Source: Achromobacter sp. UMC71 (GTDB lineage: Bacteria; Pseudomonadota; Gammaproteobacteria; Burkholderiales; Burkholderiaceae_B). Taken from it: DNA of 64,000 nt. The notes under the pieces were generated by a model that had not been told where the DNA came from, did no database searches, and was given only the letters and a program-made list of their open reading frames with translations. Both the position numbers and the translations under genes were made by a program. Position 1 is the first letter of the stretch. Every line of letters begins with the position of its first letter. The stretch is taken from positions 17,776 to 81,775 of the forward strand of contig NZ_LZZT01000008.1 in NCBI RefSeq assembly GCF_014170305.1, in the 5' to 3' direction. This document shows, piece after piece, positions 8,550-18,030 of this stretch.

Positions 8550-8766
8550 GTTCTGTTCCATTTCCCCGTTGGCGCGCGGATCGCGCTTTCTTTCGTCCGA
8601 CCGCTTCCTAGAATCGTCATAGATGCAGCCTGCGCGCGCATCGCGCCGATCCCGTTCTGCGGGCCAGTATATAAGTGCGCGGCGCGGCGGCAAGCAGGGT
8701 AAACACGCCATCCGTCCGGGTTACGCGACCCGTTCACGCATGGCCGCGCCAGGGAGAAAACCAGAC

Positions 8767-10434
8767 ATGTCTGATGCCGTGGACTACATCGTGGTGGGGG
8801 CCGGCTCAGCCGGCTGCGTGCTGGCCAACCGCCTGAGCGCGAACGGCGAACACAGCGTCCGCCTGCTGGAAGCCGGCCCGCCGGACCGCTCGCCGTGGAT
8901 CCACATTCCCATCGGCTATGGCAAGACCATGTTCCACAAGGTGGTGAACTGGGGTTACTACACCGACCCCGATCCCAACATGCTGGGCCGCCGCATCTAC
9001 TGGCCGCGCGGCCGCACGCTGGGCGGCTCCAGCGCCATCAACGGCCTGATCTACATCCGCGGCCAGCGACGCGACTACGACGCCTGGGCCGCGGCCGGCA
9101 ACCCCGGCTGGCGCTGGGAAGACTGCCTGCCCTACTTCCGCAAACTGGAAAACAATGACCTGGGCCCGGGCGCCACGCGCGGCACCGAAGGTCCGCTGAA
9201 CGCCACCTCCATCAAGACGCCGCATCCGCTGGTGGAAGGCCTGATCGCCGCGGCCGGCACGCTGGGCGTGCCGCGGGTGCAGGACTTCAATACGGGGGAG
9301 CAGGACGGCGTGGGCTATTACCAGCTGACCACCCGCAATGGCCGCCGCTGCTCCACCGCCGTGGCCTATCTGCGTCCGGCGCAAGACCGCGCCAACCTGC
9401 GGATCGAAACCGGCGCCCACGCCATGGCGGTGCTGTTCGAAGGCAGCCGCGCGGTCGGGGTGCGCTACCGCCAGGGCGGCCAAGTGCGCACGCTGCGGGC
9501 GCGCCGCGAAGTGCTGCTGTGCGCCGGCGCCTTGCAGTCGCCGCAGCTGCTGCAACTGTCCGGTGTGGGGCCGGCGGCGCTGCTGCGCCAGTTCGGCATC
9601 CCTGTGATACGCGACCTGCCCGGGGTGGGCGAAAACCTGCAGGACCACCTGCAGATCCGGCTGATCTACGAAACGCGCCAACCCATCACCACCAACGACC
9701 AGCTGCGCACCTGGCATGGGCGGGTCGGCATGGGGCTGCAATGGCTGCTGTTCCGCGGCGGGCCGCTGGCCGTGGGCATCAACCAGGGCGGGCTGTTCTG
9801 CCGGGTGGATCCGGCCAGCACCAGCCCCGACACGCAATTCCATTTCGCCACCCTGTCGGCCGATATGGCGGGCGGCAAGGTGCACCCGTTTTCAGGCTGC
9901 ACCTATTCGGTTTGCCAGTTGCGGCCGTCGTCGCGCGGCACGGTGCGCTTGCGCAGCGCCGATCCGTTCGAGGCGCCGTCGATGCAGCCCAACTACCTGT
10001 CCACCGAACTGGACCGCCGCATGACGGTGGCAGCAGTGAAGTACGCGCGCCGCCTGGCCGCCACCGAGCCGCTGGCCGGCCTGATGAAACGGGAATTCCG
10101 GCCGGGCCCCGAAGTTCAGGGCGACGACGAGATCCTGCACTTCTGCCGCGAGTACGGCGCCACCATCTTCCACCCGTCCGGCACGGCCAAGATGGGCCCC
10201 CGCAGCGATCCGCTGGCGGTGGTGGACGAGCGCCTGCGCGTGCACGGCGTGGACGGCTTGCGGGTGGTGGACTGCTCCATCATGCCGACGCTGGTGTCCG
10301 GCAATACCAATGTGCCGGTGGTGATGCTGGCCGAGCGCGCGGCCGACTTCATCCTGCAGGACCTGCAAGCCGCGCGCTGGCGCGCCCAGGCGCAGCCGCA
10401 GGCCGAGCGTCCGGCCCAGAAGCAAGCCGCGTGA
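8767..10434 (+). CDS. GMC-family FAD-dependent oxidoreductase (choline dehydrogenase-like)
   Basis: This 555-residue flavoprotein oxidises an alcohol. The N-terminal Rossmann motif GAGSAG at residues 11-16 binds FAD, GRTLGGSSAINGLIYIRGQR and GALQSPQLLQLSGVG are the two GMC signatures, and the catalytic pair is present as His469 in FHPSGTAKMG and Asn515 in SGNTNVP. ATG 8767 follows AGGGAGAAAA. The gene is divergent to an IclR regulator and is followed after 108 bp by an MHS-type symporter, which suggests a small catabolic unit importing and oxidising one compound. The true substrate could be choline, a polyethylene-glycol alcohol or another alcohol. Confidence 0.93.
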   Translation: MSDAVDYIVVGAGSAGCVLANRLSANGEHSVRLLEAGPPDRSPWIHIPIGYGKTMFHKVVNWGYYTDPDPNMLGRRIYWPRGRTLGGSSAINGLIYIRGQRRDYDAWAAAGNPGWRWEDCLPYFRKLENNDLGPGATRGTEGPLNATSIKTPHPLVEGLIAAAGTLGVPRVQDFNTGEQDGVGYYQLTTRNGRRCSTAVAYLRPAQDRANLRIETGAHAMAVLFEGSRAVGVRYRQGGQVRTLRARREVLLCAGALQSPQLLQLSGVGPAALLRQFGIPVIRDLPGVGENLQDHLQIRLIYETRQPITTNDQLRTWHGRVGMGLQWLLFRGGPLAVGINQGGLFCRVDPASTSPDTQFHFATLSADMAGGKVHPFSGCTYSVCQLRPSSRGTVRLRSADPFEAPSMQPNYLSTELDRRMTVAAVKYARRLAATEPLAGLMKREFRPGPEVQGDDEILHFCREYGATIFHPSGTAKMGPRSDPLAVVDERLRVHGVDGLRVVDCSIMPTLVSGNTNVPVVMLAERAADFILQDLQAARWRAQAQPQAERPAQKQAA

Positions 10435-10542
10435 CGACAACCCGCGCCACGCAAACCCACCACCAGGATCGAACCGCATGAGATAGCGATTTCCGCGGAA
10501 CGGCGCCACAGAGCGCCGCCCGCCCCACCAAAGGAGACAGGC

Positions 10543-11877
10543 ATGGCCAAGCAGAACGAAACCGCGGTGCGCAAAGTCGTCGCCGCGTCGCTGATCGGCG
10601 CCACCATCGAGTGGTACGACTTTTTCCTGTACGGCGTGGTCGCCGGCATCGTGTTCAACAAGCTGTACTTCCCTACCGGCGATCCGCTGGTGTCCACCAT
10701 GCTGGCCTACACCACCTTCGCGGTGGGCTTCATCACCCGGCCGCTGGGCGGGCTGATCTTCGGCCATTTCGGCGACCGCATCGGCCGCAAGAGCATGCTG
10801 GTGATGACGCTGATGATCATGGGGATTTCGACCTTCCTGATCGGCCTGGTGCCCACCTACGACACCATCGGCCTCTGGGCGCCGATCCTGCTGCTGCTGT
10901 TGCGGGTGTTCCAGGGCATCGGCCTGGGCGGCGAATGGGGCGGCGCGGTACTGATGGCCTATGAATACGCCCCGCCGGGCAAGAAGGGCTTTTACGCGTC
11001 GCTGCCGCAGATCGGGCTGGCGATCGGACTGTGCCTGGCCTCGGGCACGGTGGCGCTGTTGTCCACGCTGCTGACCGATGCGCAGTTCATGGCCTGGGGC
11101 TGGCGCGTCGCGTTCCTGGCGTCCGCCGCGATGGTGCTGGTGGGCATGTACATCCGCTTGAACATCAAGGAAACGCCCGAGTTCACCGCGGTCAAGCGCG
11201 ACAACGCCGAAAGCCGCATTCCCTTCATGGACATGATGCGCCGTTATCCCGGCAACGTCGCCAAGGGCATGGGCGCGCGTTACATCGACGGGGTGTTCTT
11301 CAATGTGTTCGGGGTATTTTCGATCTCGTACCTGACGCAGACGCTGCAGATATCGCGCAGCGAAGCCCTGATCGGCGTCATGGCCGCCGCGCTGGTGATG
11401 TGCTTTTTCATTCCCTACTTCGGCCGGCTGTCCGACCGCATCGGGCGCACGCGGGTGTATTGCTGGGGCTCGCTGATCACGGCCATATCCGCCTTTCCGG
11501 GATTCTGGCTGATGCTCAACAGCGAGGGCAACATGATGCTAGTGTGGCTGGCCATCATCATTCCTCTGGGCATTCTGTATGCCGCCGTCTATGGGCCCGA
11601 GGCCGCGCTGTTCTGCGAGCTGTTCGACGCCAAGGTGCGCTACACCGGCATCTCGTTCGTGTACCAGTTCTCGGGCATTTTCGCCTCGGGCATCACGCCC
11701 ATCATCGCCACGGCCCTGCTCAAGAGCGGCGGCGGTCAGCCCTGGCTGATCTGCCTGTACGTGCTGTTCGCGGGCGTGGTATCGGCGCTGTGCGCGTGGC
11801 TGATCGGGCGCGGCGGCCGGACGTCTGCGCAGGAAACGGCAGCCCCCGTCGGCGCCGCCGCCCTGCGCAAGGCGTAA
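10543..11877 (+). CDS. MFS symporter, metabolite:H+ symporter (MHS, ShiA/ProP-like) family
   Basis: This 444-residue inner-membrane transporter has twelve helices and the MHS signature GATIEWYDFFLYG at residues 19-31, followed by GHFGDRIGRKSML (motif A) and RVFQGIGLGGEWGGAVLM. MHS proteins import small organic acids, betaines or shikimate by proton symport. The start follows AAAGGAGACAGGC. It is on the same strand as the GMC dehydrogenase and probably imports its substrate or a related acid. The C-terminus is short and hydrophilic, without the ProP coiled coil. Confidence 0.92.
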   Translation: MAKQNETAVRKVVAASLIGATIEWYDFFLYGVVAGIVFNKLYFPTGDPLVSTMLAYTTFAVGFITRPLGGLIFGHFGDRIGRKSMLVMTLMIMGISTFLIGLVPTYDTIGLWAPILLLLLRVFQGIGLGGEWGGAVLMAYEYAPPGKKGFYASLPQIGLAIGLCLASGTVALLSTLLTDAQFMAWGWRVAFLASAAMVLVGMYIRLNIKETPEFTAVKRDNAESRIPFMDMMRRYPGNVAKGMGARYIDGVFFNVFGVFSISYLTQTLQISRSEALIGVMAAALVMCFFIPYFGRLSDRIGRTRVYCWGSLITAISAFPGFWLMLNSEGNMMLVWLAIIIPLGILYAAVYGPEAALFCELFDAKVRYTGISFVYQFSGIFASGITPIIATALLKSGGGQPWLICLYVLFAGVVSALCAWLIGRGGRTSAQETAAPVGAAALRKA

Positions 11878-11886
11878 GCCCGCACA

Positions 11887-13395
11887 TCAGCCTCGCGGGG
11901 CGGGTGCCGGTTCAAGGGCGGGTGCCGCCGCGGGATGGCGCGACTGCTCTATCGCCCGCTCCGCGGTCGGCGCGGGCGCTGACGCCGGCCAGCCGCCGCC
12001 CAGCGCCTTGAACAAGGTGGCCAGCGCCGCCTGGCGCTGGGTCGCCACCTCGATGTAGGACAGCTGGTCCGCGAAGGCGCGGCGCTGCGCGTCCAGGTAG
12101 CGCAGGTGGCTGTCGACGCCGCCGCGATAGCGCGCTTCGGACAGGCGCTGGGCCTCGGCGCTGGTCTGGGCCAGCGCGCGGCGCGATTGCTCTTCGCGCC
12201 GCAGCGTGTCGGTAGCAGCCAGCGCATCGGACACATCGCGGAAGGCCGACTGGATGGTCTGTTCGTACTGCGCCACAGCGATGTCGCGGCGCACGTTGGC
12301 CAGGTCCAGGTTGGCGGTGTTGCGGCCCCCGGCGAAGATCGGCAGCGTGATCTGCGGCGTGAACGACCAGGCGCGCTGGCCGCCGTCGAACAGGTTCGAC
12401 AGTTCGGCGCTGGAACTGCCGAACAGGCCGGTCAGCGAAATGCTGGGAAAGAACGCGGCGCGGGCTGCGCCGATGCTGGCATTGCGCGACTGCAACTGGT
12501 GTTCGGCGGCGCGGATGTCCGGCCGGCGTTCCAGCAATTCAGACGGCGCGCCAGCCGAGATTTCCTGCACCAAGGGGGCCGCGGCGATCAGGCCCTTGGG
12601 CAGGAACGGGCCCAGGTCGCCCACCCCCACCAGCAGCGCCAGCGCGTTGCCGGCCTGGCGGGCTTCGCGGTCGATGCGTTCCAGGTCGGCGCGCGCCTGT
12701 TCGGCCAGGCCCAGCGCCTCCTGGTAGTCCAGCGCCGTGGCCGCGCCGGCCTGGCGCCGTTTGGCGGTCAGGGCCAGCGAGGCCTCGCGGCTGTCCAGCG
12801 TCTGGCGCGTGACCTGCAGGCGGCGCAGCGCGCTGTCGCGCGCCAGATAGGCCTGGATCACCTCGGCCACCAGGCTGATCTGGGCGCCGCGTGCGTTGGC
12901 CTCGGTGGCCAGGTATTCCTGCAAGGCGGCGTCCGACAGGCTGCGCACGCGGCCGAACAGGTCGATCTCGAACGATGCCAGGCCCACCCCGGCCTGGTAG
13001 CTGCTCTGCACCCCGGCGTTGCCGCTGGCGTTCAGGTCGCCCGGCACGCGCTGGCGCGTGCCGGCGCCCTGGGCGTTGATACCCGGCAACTGGTCCGCGC
13101 GCTGCACCCGGTACTGGGCTCGCGCAGCTTCGATGTTGAGCAGCGACTGGCGCAGGTCGCGGTTGTTGTCCAGCGCCAGCGCCACCAGCCGGCGCAGGTC
13201 TTCGTCAACGACGAACGACTGCCAGTCCAGGGTGGCGGCCGCCGACGGCGTGCCGTTCTGGCCGCCGGCCGGCTGGTTCCAGGTGGCCGGTACCGGCGCG
13301 TCGGGCCGTTGGTACACGGGCGCCATCGAGCAGCCGGCCAATACCGCCGCCAGGACCGCGGCGCCCAGCCGCGAAACTAAAAAAGTCGCTTTCAT
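11887..13395 (-). CDS. RND efflux outer-membrane channel lipoprotein (NodT/OprM family)
   Basis: This 502-residue protein forms the TolC-like outer-membrane duct. It has a lipoprotein signal with lipobox LAGC (Cys22), then the two repeated outer-membrane efflux protein halves with alpha-helical barrel segments such as LVALALDNNRDLRQSLLNIE and SFEIDLFGRVRSLSDAALQE. The start ATG 13395 follows GGAGTGAGATCC and is 5 bp from the stop of the pump gene; a longer in-frame reading through the pump gene is not real. It is the last gene of the adaptor-pump-channel operon. The C-terminal tail is Ala/Pro-rich. Confidence 0.93.
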   Translation of the reverse strand: MKATFLVSRLGAAVLAAVLAGCSMAPVYQRPDAPVPATWNQPAGGQNGTPSAAATLDWQSFVVDEDLRRLVALALDNNRDLRQSLLNIEAARAQYRVQRADQLPGINAQGAGTRQRVPGDLNASGNAGVQSSYQAGVGLASFEIDLFGRVRSLSDAALQEYLATEANARGAQISLVAEVIQAYLARDSALRRLQVTRQTLDSREASLALTAKRRQAGAATALDYQEALGLAEQARADLERIDREARQAGNALALLVGVGDLGPFLPKGLIAAAPLVQEISAGAPSELLERRPDIRAAEHQLQSRNASIGAARAAFFPSISLTGLFGSSSAELSNLFDGGQRAWSFTPQITLPIFAGGRNTANLDLANVRRDIAVAQYEQTIQSAFRDVSDALAATDTLRREEQSRRALAQTSAEAQRLSEARYRGGVDSHLRYLDAQRRAFADQLSYIEVATQRQAALATLFKALGGGWPASAPAPTAERAIEQSRHPAAAPALEPAPAPRG

Positions 13396-13400
13396 GGATC

Positions 13401-16400
13401 TCACTCCTGAGCTGCGGCGGCGGGGGCCGGGGCGGCTGCCCGCTTGCCCTGGAACCGCGACAGCACCCACACGAAAAATACCGGCACGAAGATCACGCCC
13501 AGCAGCGTCGCGCTGAGCATGCCGCCGATGACGCCCACGCCCAGGGCGCGCTGGCTGGCTCCGCCCGCCCCGGTGGCCAGCGCCAGGGGCACCACGCCCA
13601 GGATGAACGCCAGGGACGTCATCACGATCGGACGGAAACGCAGCTTGGCGGCCTCGATCGCGGCGTCGACCAGCGTGTAGCCCTGCTCGCGCAGGCTCTT
13701 GGCGAATTCCACGATCAGGATGGCGTTCTTGGCCGCCAGCCCGATGATGGTGATCAGCCCCACCTTGAAGTACACGTCGTTGGACATGCCCAGCACGGTC
13801 ACCGCCAGCACCGAGCCCAGCGCGCCGATCGGCACGATCAGCATCACCGACGCGGGAATGGCCCAGCTTTCGTACAGCGCCACCATCAGCAGGAACACCA
13901 CCAGGAAAGCCAGGGCGAACAGCATCGGGGCTTGCGCGCCTGCCAGCTTTTCCTGGTAGGACAAGCCGGTCCATTCGTAACCGATGCCGGTCGGCAGCTC
14001 GGATACGATGCGCTCGATTTCCGCCATGGCCTGGCCCGTGCTGGCGCCCGGGGCCACGTCGCCCGCGATTTTGAACGCGGGGTAGCCGTTGTAGCGGGAA
14101 ATCTGCACGGGGCCGTTTTCCCAATGGGTCTGCACGAAGGCGCTCAGGGGCACCATGCCGCCCGACTTGTTGGGCACGTTCAGTTGCAGCACGCTTTCGG
14201 GCGTCATGCGGTCGCGCACGTCGGCCTGCACCACCACCCGTTGCAGCCGGCCGGCATTGGCGAAGTCGTTGACGGTAGCCGAACCGTAGGCCGACGAGAT
14301 CGCCGTGCTGATGGCGTCAAAGCCCACGCCCAGTGCCTCGGCCTTTTGCCGGTCGATGTCCAGGCGCAGCTGCGGCGCGTCGGCCAGGCCTTCCATCATG
14401 GCGTAGGCGATCAGCGGCGAGCTGTTGGCCTTGGCCAGCAGCTGGTCGCGCGCCGCCGTCAGCGCCGCCCGCCCCAGGCCGCCGCGGTCTTGCAGGCGCA
14501 GCGCGAAGCCGCCCGAGTTACCCAGGCCGTCGATGGGCGGCGGGTTCACCGCCATCACCGAGCCGTCGTCGATGGCGGCGAAATGGCCGTTGACGCTGTC
14601 GGCCACGTCGGTGGCGGCCTGGCCCTTGCCGCGCAGGGACCAGTCTTTCAGCGACGGGAAGGCGATGCCCGCGTTCTGGCCCGTGCCCGAGAAGCTGAAG
14701 CCCATGACGGTAAAGGCGTCGCCCATGGCGTCCAGCGACATCAGGTGCTGTTCCACGTCGGCCACCACCTTGTCGGTGCGCAGATGGGTCGCGCCCGGCG
14801 GCAGTTGCATGTCGACGATGACGTAGCCCTGGTCTTCGGGCGGCACGAACGATTCGGGCAGGCGCATGTACAGCACGCCCAGCACCGCCACGATGGCCGC
14901 GTAGATCACCATGTAGCGCCCGGTGCGCCGCAGCAGCCGCGAATTCAGGCCGACGAAGCGGTCGGTCAGGCGCGCGAACACCCGGTTGAAGGCGCCGAAG
15001 AAGCCGCGCTTTTCCTCGTGGTGGCCCTTGGGAATCGGCTTGAGGAAGGTGGCGCACAAGGCCGGCGTGAAGGTCAGCGCCAGGAAGCCCGAGAACAGGA
15101 TGGACACCGCCAGCGACAGCGAGAACTGCTGGTAGATCACGCCCACCGAGCCGCTCATGAAGGCCAGCGGCAGAAACACGGCCGACAGCACCAGGGTGAT
15201 GCCGACAATGGCGCCGGACACCTGGCTCATGGCCTTGACGGTGGCCTCGCGCGGAGGCAGGCCTTCTTCGGCCATGATGCGTTCGACGTTTTCGACCACC
15301 ACGATGGCATCGTCCACCAGGATGCCGATGGCCAGCACCATGCCGAACATCGTCATCATGTTGACCGAGAAACCCAGCAACGACATGACCGCGAAGGTGC
15401 CCAGCAGGCACACCGGCACCACAATGGACGGAATCAGCGTATAGCGCACGTTCTGCAGGAACAGGAACATGACCACGAACACCAGCGCCATGGCTTCGAA
15501 CAGCGTGTACACCACCTTTTCGATGGCGACGCTGACAAAGCGCGAGCTGTCGAATGGCACCGAATAGGCAACGTCCTCGGGGAACGAGGCCGACAGTTCC
15601 TGCAGCCGCGCCTTGACCGCCTTGACGGTTTCGATGGCGTTGGCGCCCGGCGCCAGCTGCACGGCCGCGCCCACGGCGGTCTTGCCGTTCAGGCGGGTTT
15701 CAAAGTCGTAGCTCTGGCGCCCGATTTCCAGCCGCGCCACGTCGGCCAGCTTGACGGTCGAGCCGTCGGCATTGGCGCGCAGCACGATGCGGCCGAATTC
15801 CTCGGGCGTATCCAGCATGCCCTTGACGGCCAGCGTGGCAGTCAGCTCCTGCTCGGGCGAGCCCGGCCGGCTGCCGAAACTGCCCGCCGGCACCTGCACG
15901 TTTTGCGCCTCGATGGCGGCGTTGACGTCCGCCACCGACAGGCCCACGCCCAGCAGCTTCTGCGGGTCGATCCAGACGCGCATGGCGGCTTCGGCGCCGA
16001 AGAACTGCACCTTGCCCACGCCGTTGACGCGGCGGATCTCGTTGTTGATGTAGCGGGCGGCGTAGTCAGACAGGCCGACCACGTCCTTGCCGGTATCGTC
16101 GCCCTTATAGGTCAGGGCGTAGATCATCAGGAAGTTCGAGCTGGCCTGCTCCACTTGCAGACCCTGCTGCGTGACGGCGCGCGGCAGGCGGGCTTCGGCC
16201 TTCTTGATGCGGTTCTGCACGTCCACCTGGGCCAGGTCCGGATCGGTGCCCGGCTCGAACGTGACGGTGATTTCAGCGCTGCCGCTGGAGCTGCTGGACG
16301 AGTCGTAATAGAGCAGCTTCTTGGCGCCGTTCAATTCCTCTTCGATGACACTGGTCACCGAGTCCACCAGAGTGCTGGCGGATGCGCCGGGATAGATGGC

Positions 16401-16538
16401 GTTGATGGTCACCTGGGGCGGCGCCACCACCGGAAACTGCGACACGGGCAGCGACGGAATCGCCAGGATGCCGGCGAGCGAGATGAAGATGGCCACCACC
16501 CACGCGAATTTGGGGCGGCCAATGAAGAACTTGGACAT
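13401..16538 (-). CDS. RND multidrug efflux pump, inner-membrane HAE1 family
   Basis: This 1045-residue AcrB/MexB-like trimeric pump uses proton flow to export drugs. The proton-relay aspartates are present as Asp409-Asp410 in GILVDDAIVVVENVERI, and the N-terminus FFIGRPKFAWVVAIFISLAG plus the two large periplasmic loops are complete. Length is as expected. The adaptor gene lies 103 bp upstream and the channel gene 5 bp downstream, all divergent to a TetR regulator. An unusual serine run occurs near residues 80-86. N-terminal sequence differs from MexY/AmrB types, so I do not assign it to the aminoglycoside pump AxyXY. Export substrates are unknown. Confidence 0.95.
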   Translation of the reverse strand: MSKFFIGRPKFAWVVAIFISLAGILAIPSLPVSQFPVVAPPQVTINAIYPGASASTLVDSVTSVIEEELNGAKKLLYYDSSSSSSGSAEITVTFEPGTDPDLAQVDVQNRIKKAEARLPRAVTQQGLQVEQASSNFLMIYALTYKGDDTGKDVVGLSDYAARYINNEIRRVNGVGKVQFFGAEAAMRVWIDPQKLLGVGLSVADVNAAIEAQNVQVPAGSFGSRPGSPEQELTATLAVKGMLDTPEEFGRIVLRANADGSTVKLADVARLEIGRQSYDFETRLNGKTAVGAAVQLAPGANAIETVKAVKARLQELSASFPEDVAYSVPFDSSRFVSVAIEKVVYTLFEAMALVFVVMFLFLQNVRYTLIPSIVVPVCLLGTFAVMSLLGFSVNMMTMFGMVLAIGILVDDAIVVVENVERIMAEEGLPPREATVKAMSQVSGAIVGITLVLSAVFLPLAFMSGSVGVIYQQFSLSLAVSILFSGFLALTFTPALCATFLKPIPKGHHEEKRGFFGAFNRVFARLTDRFVGLNSRLLRRTGRYMVIYAAIVAVLGVLYMRLPESFVPPEDQGYVIVDMQLPPGATHLRTDKVVADVEQHLMSLDAMGDAFTVMGFSFSGTGQNAGIAFPSLKDWSLRGKGQAATDVADSVNGHFAAIDDGSVMAVNPPPIDGLGNSGGFALRLQDRGGLGRAALTAARDQLLAKANSSPLIAYAMMEGLADAPQLRLDIDRQKAEALGVGFDAISTAISSAYGSATVNDFANAGRLQRVVVQADVRDRMTPESVLQLNVPNKSGGMVPLSAFVQTHWENGPVQISRYNGYPAFKIAGDVAPGASTGQAMAEIERIVSELPTGIGYEWTGLSYQEKLAGAQAPMLFALAFLVVFLLMVALYESWAIPASVMLIVPIGALGSVLAVTVLGMSNDVYFKVGLITIIGLAAKNAILIVEFAKSLREQGYTLVDAAIEAAKLRFRPIVMTSLAFILGVVPLALATGAGGASQRALGVGVIGGMLSATLLGVIFVPVFFVWVLSRFQGKRAAAPAPAAAAQE

Positions 16539-16641
16539 GATCTAACCTCGGATGGGCGGGCGGTGCGCCGGCGGGCGCGCGGCGCAGGGCCGCGGCGCAT
16601 AAGGAGACGGGCGGGTCTGCGGCAGGACCCGCGCGCGCGGG

Positions 16642-17817
16642 TCAGCGGACCGCATCGGCGTCCCCGCCCGGCACGGCCGCGACCTTGGCTTGCGGGGCCG
16701 GCGTCACGCTGACCTTCTGGCCCGGCACGGCGGCATTGACGCCACCGACGATGACCCGGTCGCCGGCCGCCAGGCCCTCGACGATGTGCCAGTCGGATCC
16801 GCGCATGGTGCCGGTACGCACCAGGCGGGTCTGCACCACATCGCCCTCGCCCACCAGCAGCACCTGCGGCTTGCCGTCGGTGCTGCGCGTGACGGCGCGC
16901 TGCGGCACCAGGATGGCTTCGGGGTCCACGCCCTGGCGGGTCTGCACCCGCACATACATGCCCGGCAGCAGCAGCACGTCCGGGTTGGCGAATTCACCGC
17001 GCAGGGACACCTGACCCGTGCCGCGATCGACCGCGATATCCGAGAACAGCAGGCGGCCGCTGCGGCTGCGGTTGGCGCCGTCGATGCTGATGGAAATGTC
17101 CGCGCCCTCTTCCTGGCCCAGTTCACCCGTCTGCATGGCGTCGCGCATGCGCAGCATGTCGGCCACCGGCTGGGTGAAATCGACATAGATGGGGTCCAGT
17201 TGCTGGATCTTGGCCATGACGGTGGCTTCGTTCTGGCCGACCAGGGCGCCTTCGGTGACCTGGGCGCGGCCGATGCGGCCGGAAATCGGCGCCTTGACCG
17301 TCGCATAGTCCAGATTCAACTGCGCGGTTTCGACGTCGGCCTGGGCCGAGCGGCGCGCCGCCTGGGCACTCTTGACTGCCGCGCTGGCGGTATCGAAATC
17401 CTGCTGGCTGACGGCTTCGATCTTGACGAGCGGGGTGTAGCGCCGCAGCACCGCCTGGGCGTCGGACAGGGCGGCGTCGGCCTTGGCCAACTCGCCCTGG
17501 GCGCGCGACAGCGCAGCCTTGAAGGGCGCCGGATCGATCCGGAACAGCACGTCGCCCGCCTTGACGTCGGCGCCTTCCTCGAAATTGCGGCTAAGGACGA
17601 TGCCGGCGACCCGCGCCCGCACCTCGGCCACGCGCACGGGCTCGACCCGGCCGGGCAGCGAGCTGGCCAGGTCGTAACGCTGCGGCTGCACCGCCACCAC
17701 CTGCACCGCGCGCGGCTCGGCCGGGCCGGCCGCCATCTCGTCGCCGCCGCAACCGGCCAGCACAACCGCCGTCAACGCCGCGACGACGGGCCAACGCCAT
17801 GGTTGATGTTTGATCAT
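16642..17817 (-). CDS. RND efflux periplasmic adaptor subunit (membrane fusion protein)
   Basis: This 391-residue lipoprotein bridges the pump and the outer-membrane channel. The lipobox is LAGC with Cys23; after it come the barrel-sandwich half LPGRVEPVRVAEVRARVAGIV, an alpha-hairpin rich in Ala/Gln/Arg (about residues 95-165), and the return half VKAPISGRIGRAQVTEGALV. It is the first gene of the operon, transcribed away from the TetR regulator. An operator-like 18-bp inverted repeat lies 65 bp upstream of its start. Confidence 0.94.
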   Translation of the reverse strand: MIKHQPWRWPVVAALTAVVLAGCGGDEMAAGPAEPRAVQVVAVQPQRYDLASSLPGRVEPVRVAEVRARVAGIVLSRNFEEGADVKAGDVLFRIDPAPFKAALSRAQGELAKADAALSDAQAVLRRYTPLVKIEAVSQQDFDTASAAVKSAQAARRSAQADVETAQLNLDYATVKAPISGRIGRAQVTEGALVGQNEATVMAKIQQLDPIYVDFTQPVADMLRMRDAMQTGELGQEEGADISISIDGANRSRSGRLLFSDIAVDRGTGQVSLRGEFANPDVLLLPGMYVRVQTRQGVDPEAILVPQRAVTRSTDGKPQVLLVGEGDVVQTRLVRTGTMRGSDWHIVEGLAAGDRVIVGGVNAAVPGQKVSVTPAPQAKVAAVPGGDADAVR

Positions 17818-17881
17818 TCTTTCCTCCCGCCGGCGGCGTCTTGAACTTAATAAGGCTTGAATGCTACCTTACAGATTAATT

Positions 17882-17899
17882 TGAATCAATAATGATTCA
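17882..17899. promoter_or_regulatory. TetR operator candidate, copy 1 (perfect)
   Basis: TGAATCAATAATGATTCA has 7-bp perfect arms around a 4-bp spacer. It lies in the AT-rich 213-bp gap between the efflux operon and its divergent TetR regulator, on the efflux-operon side. A second copy with one arm mismatch lies 91 bp away, beside the regulator. Confidence 0.7.
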
Positions 17900-17931
17900 T
17901 TTAGTTCTGTATAGAATCTTTCAAGACATTA

Positions 17932-17947
17932 ACAAGTCTTAACTTGT
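17932..17947. promoter_or_regulatory. Additional inverted repeat in the efflux/TetR intergenic region
   Basis: ACAAGT-CTTA-ACTTGT is a perfect 6-bp inverted repeat with a 4-bp spacer, the same geometry as the two TGAATCA operators but a different sequence. It may be a site for a second regulator or a promoter-associated element. Confidence 0.4.
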
Positions 17948-17972
17948 AAAGTTGGCCTAAGTTTGCGCAAAT

Positions 17973-17990
17973 TGAATCAGTCATGATCCA
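17973..17990. promoter_or_regulatory. TetR operator candidate, copy 2 (one mismatch)
   Basis: TGAATCAGTCATGATCCA repeats the geometry and all but one arm base of the operator at 17882-17899. It lies 40 bp upstream of the chosen TetR start and covers an earlier in-frame ATG (17983), which argues that translation begins downstream. The placement suits autorepression. Confidence 0.65.
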
Positions 17991-18030
17991 ATACCGTCCC
18001 AAGAACGGAACAATGAGGGAGAGAGAAGCC

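Noticed and set aside
13401..16538. Assignment of the RND pump to AxyXY/MexXY (aminoglycoside type)
   Set aside because: The N-terminal and pore-region sequence differs from the MexY/AmrB pattern I know, so no gene symbol was given.
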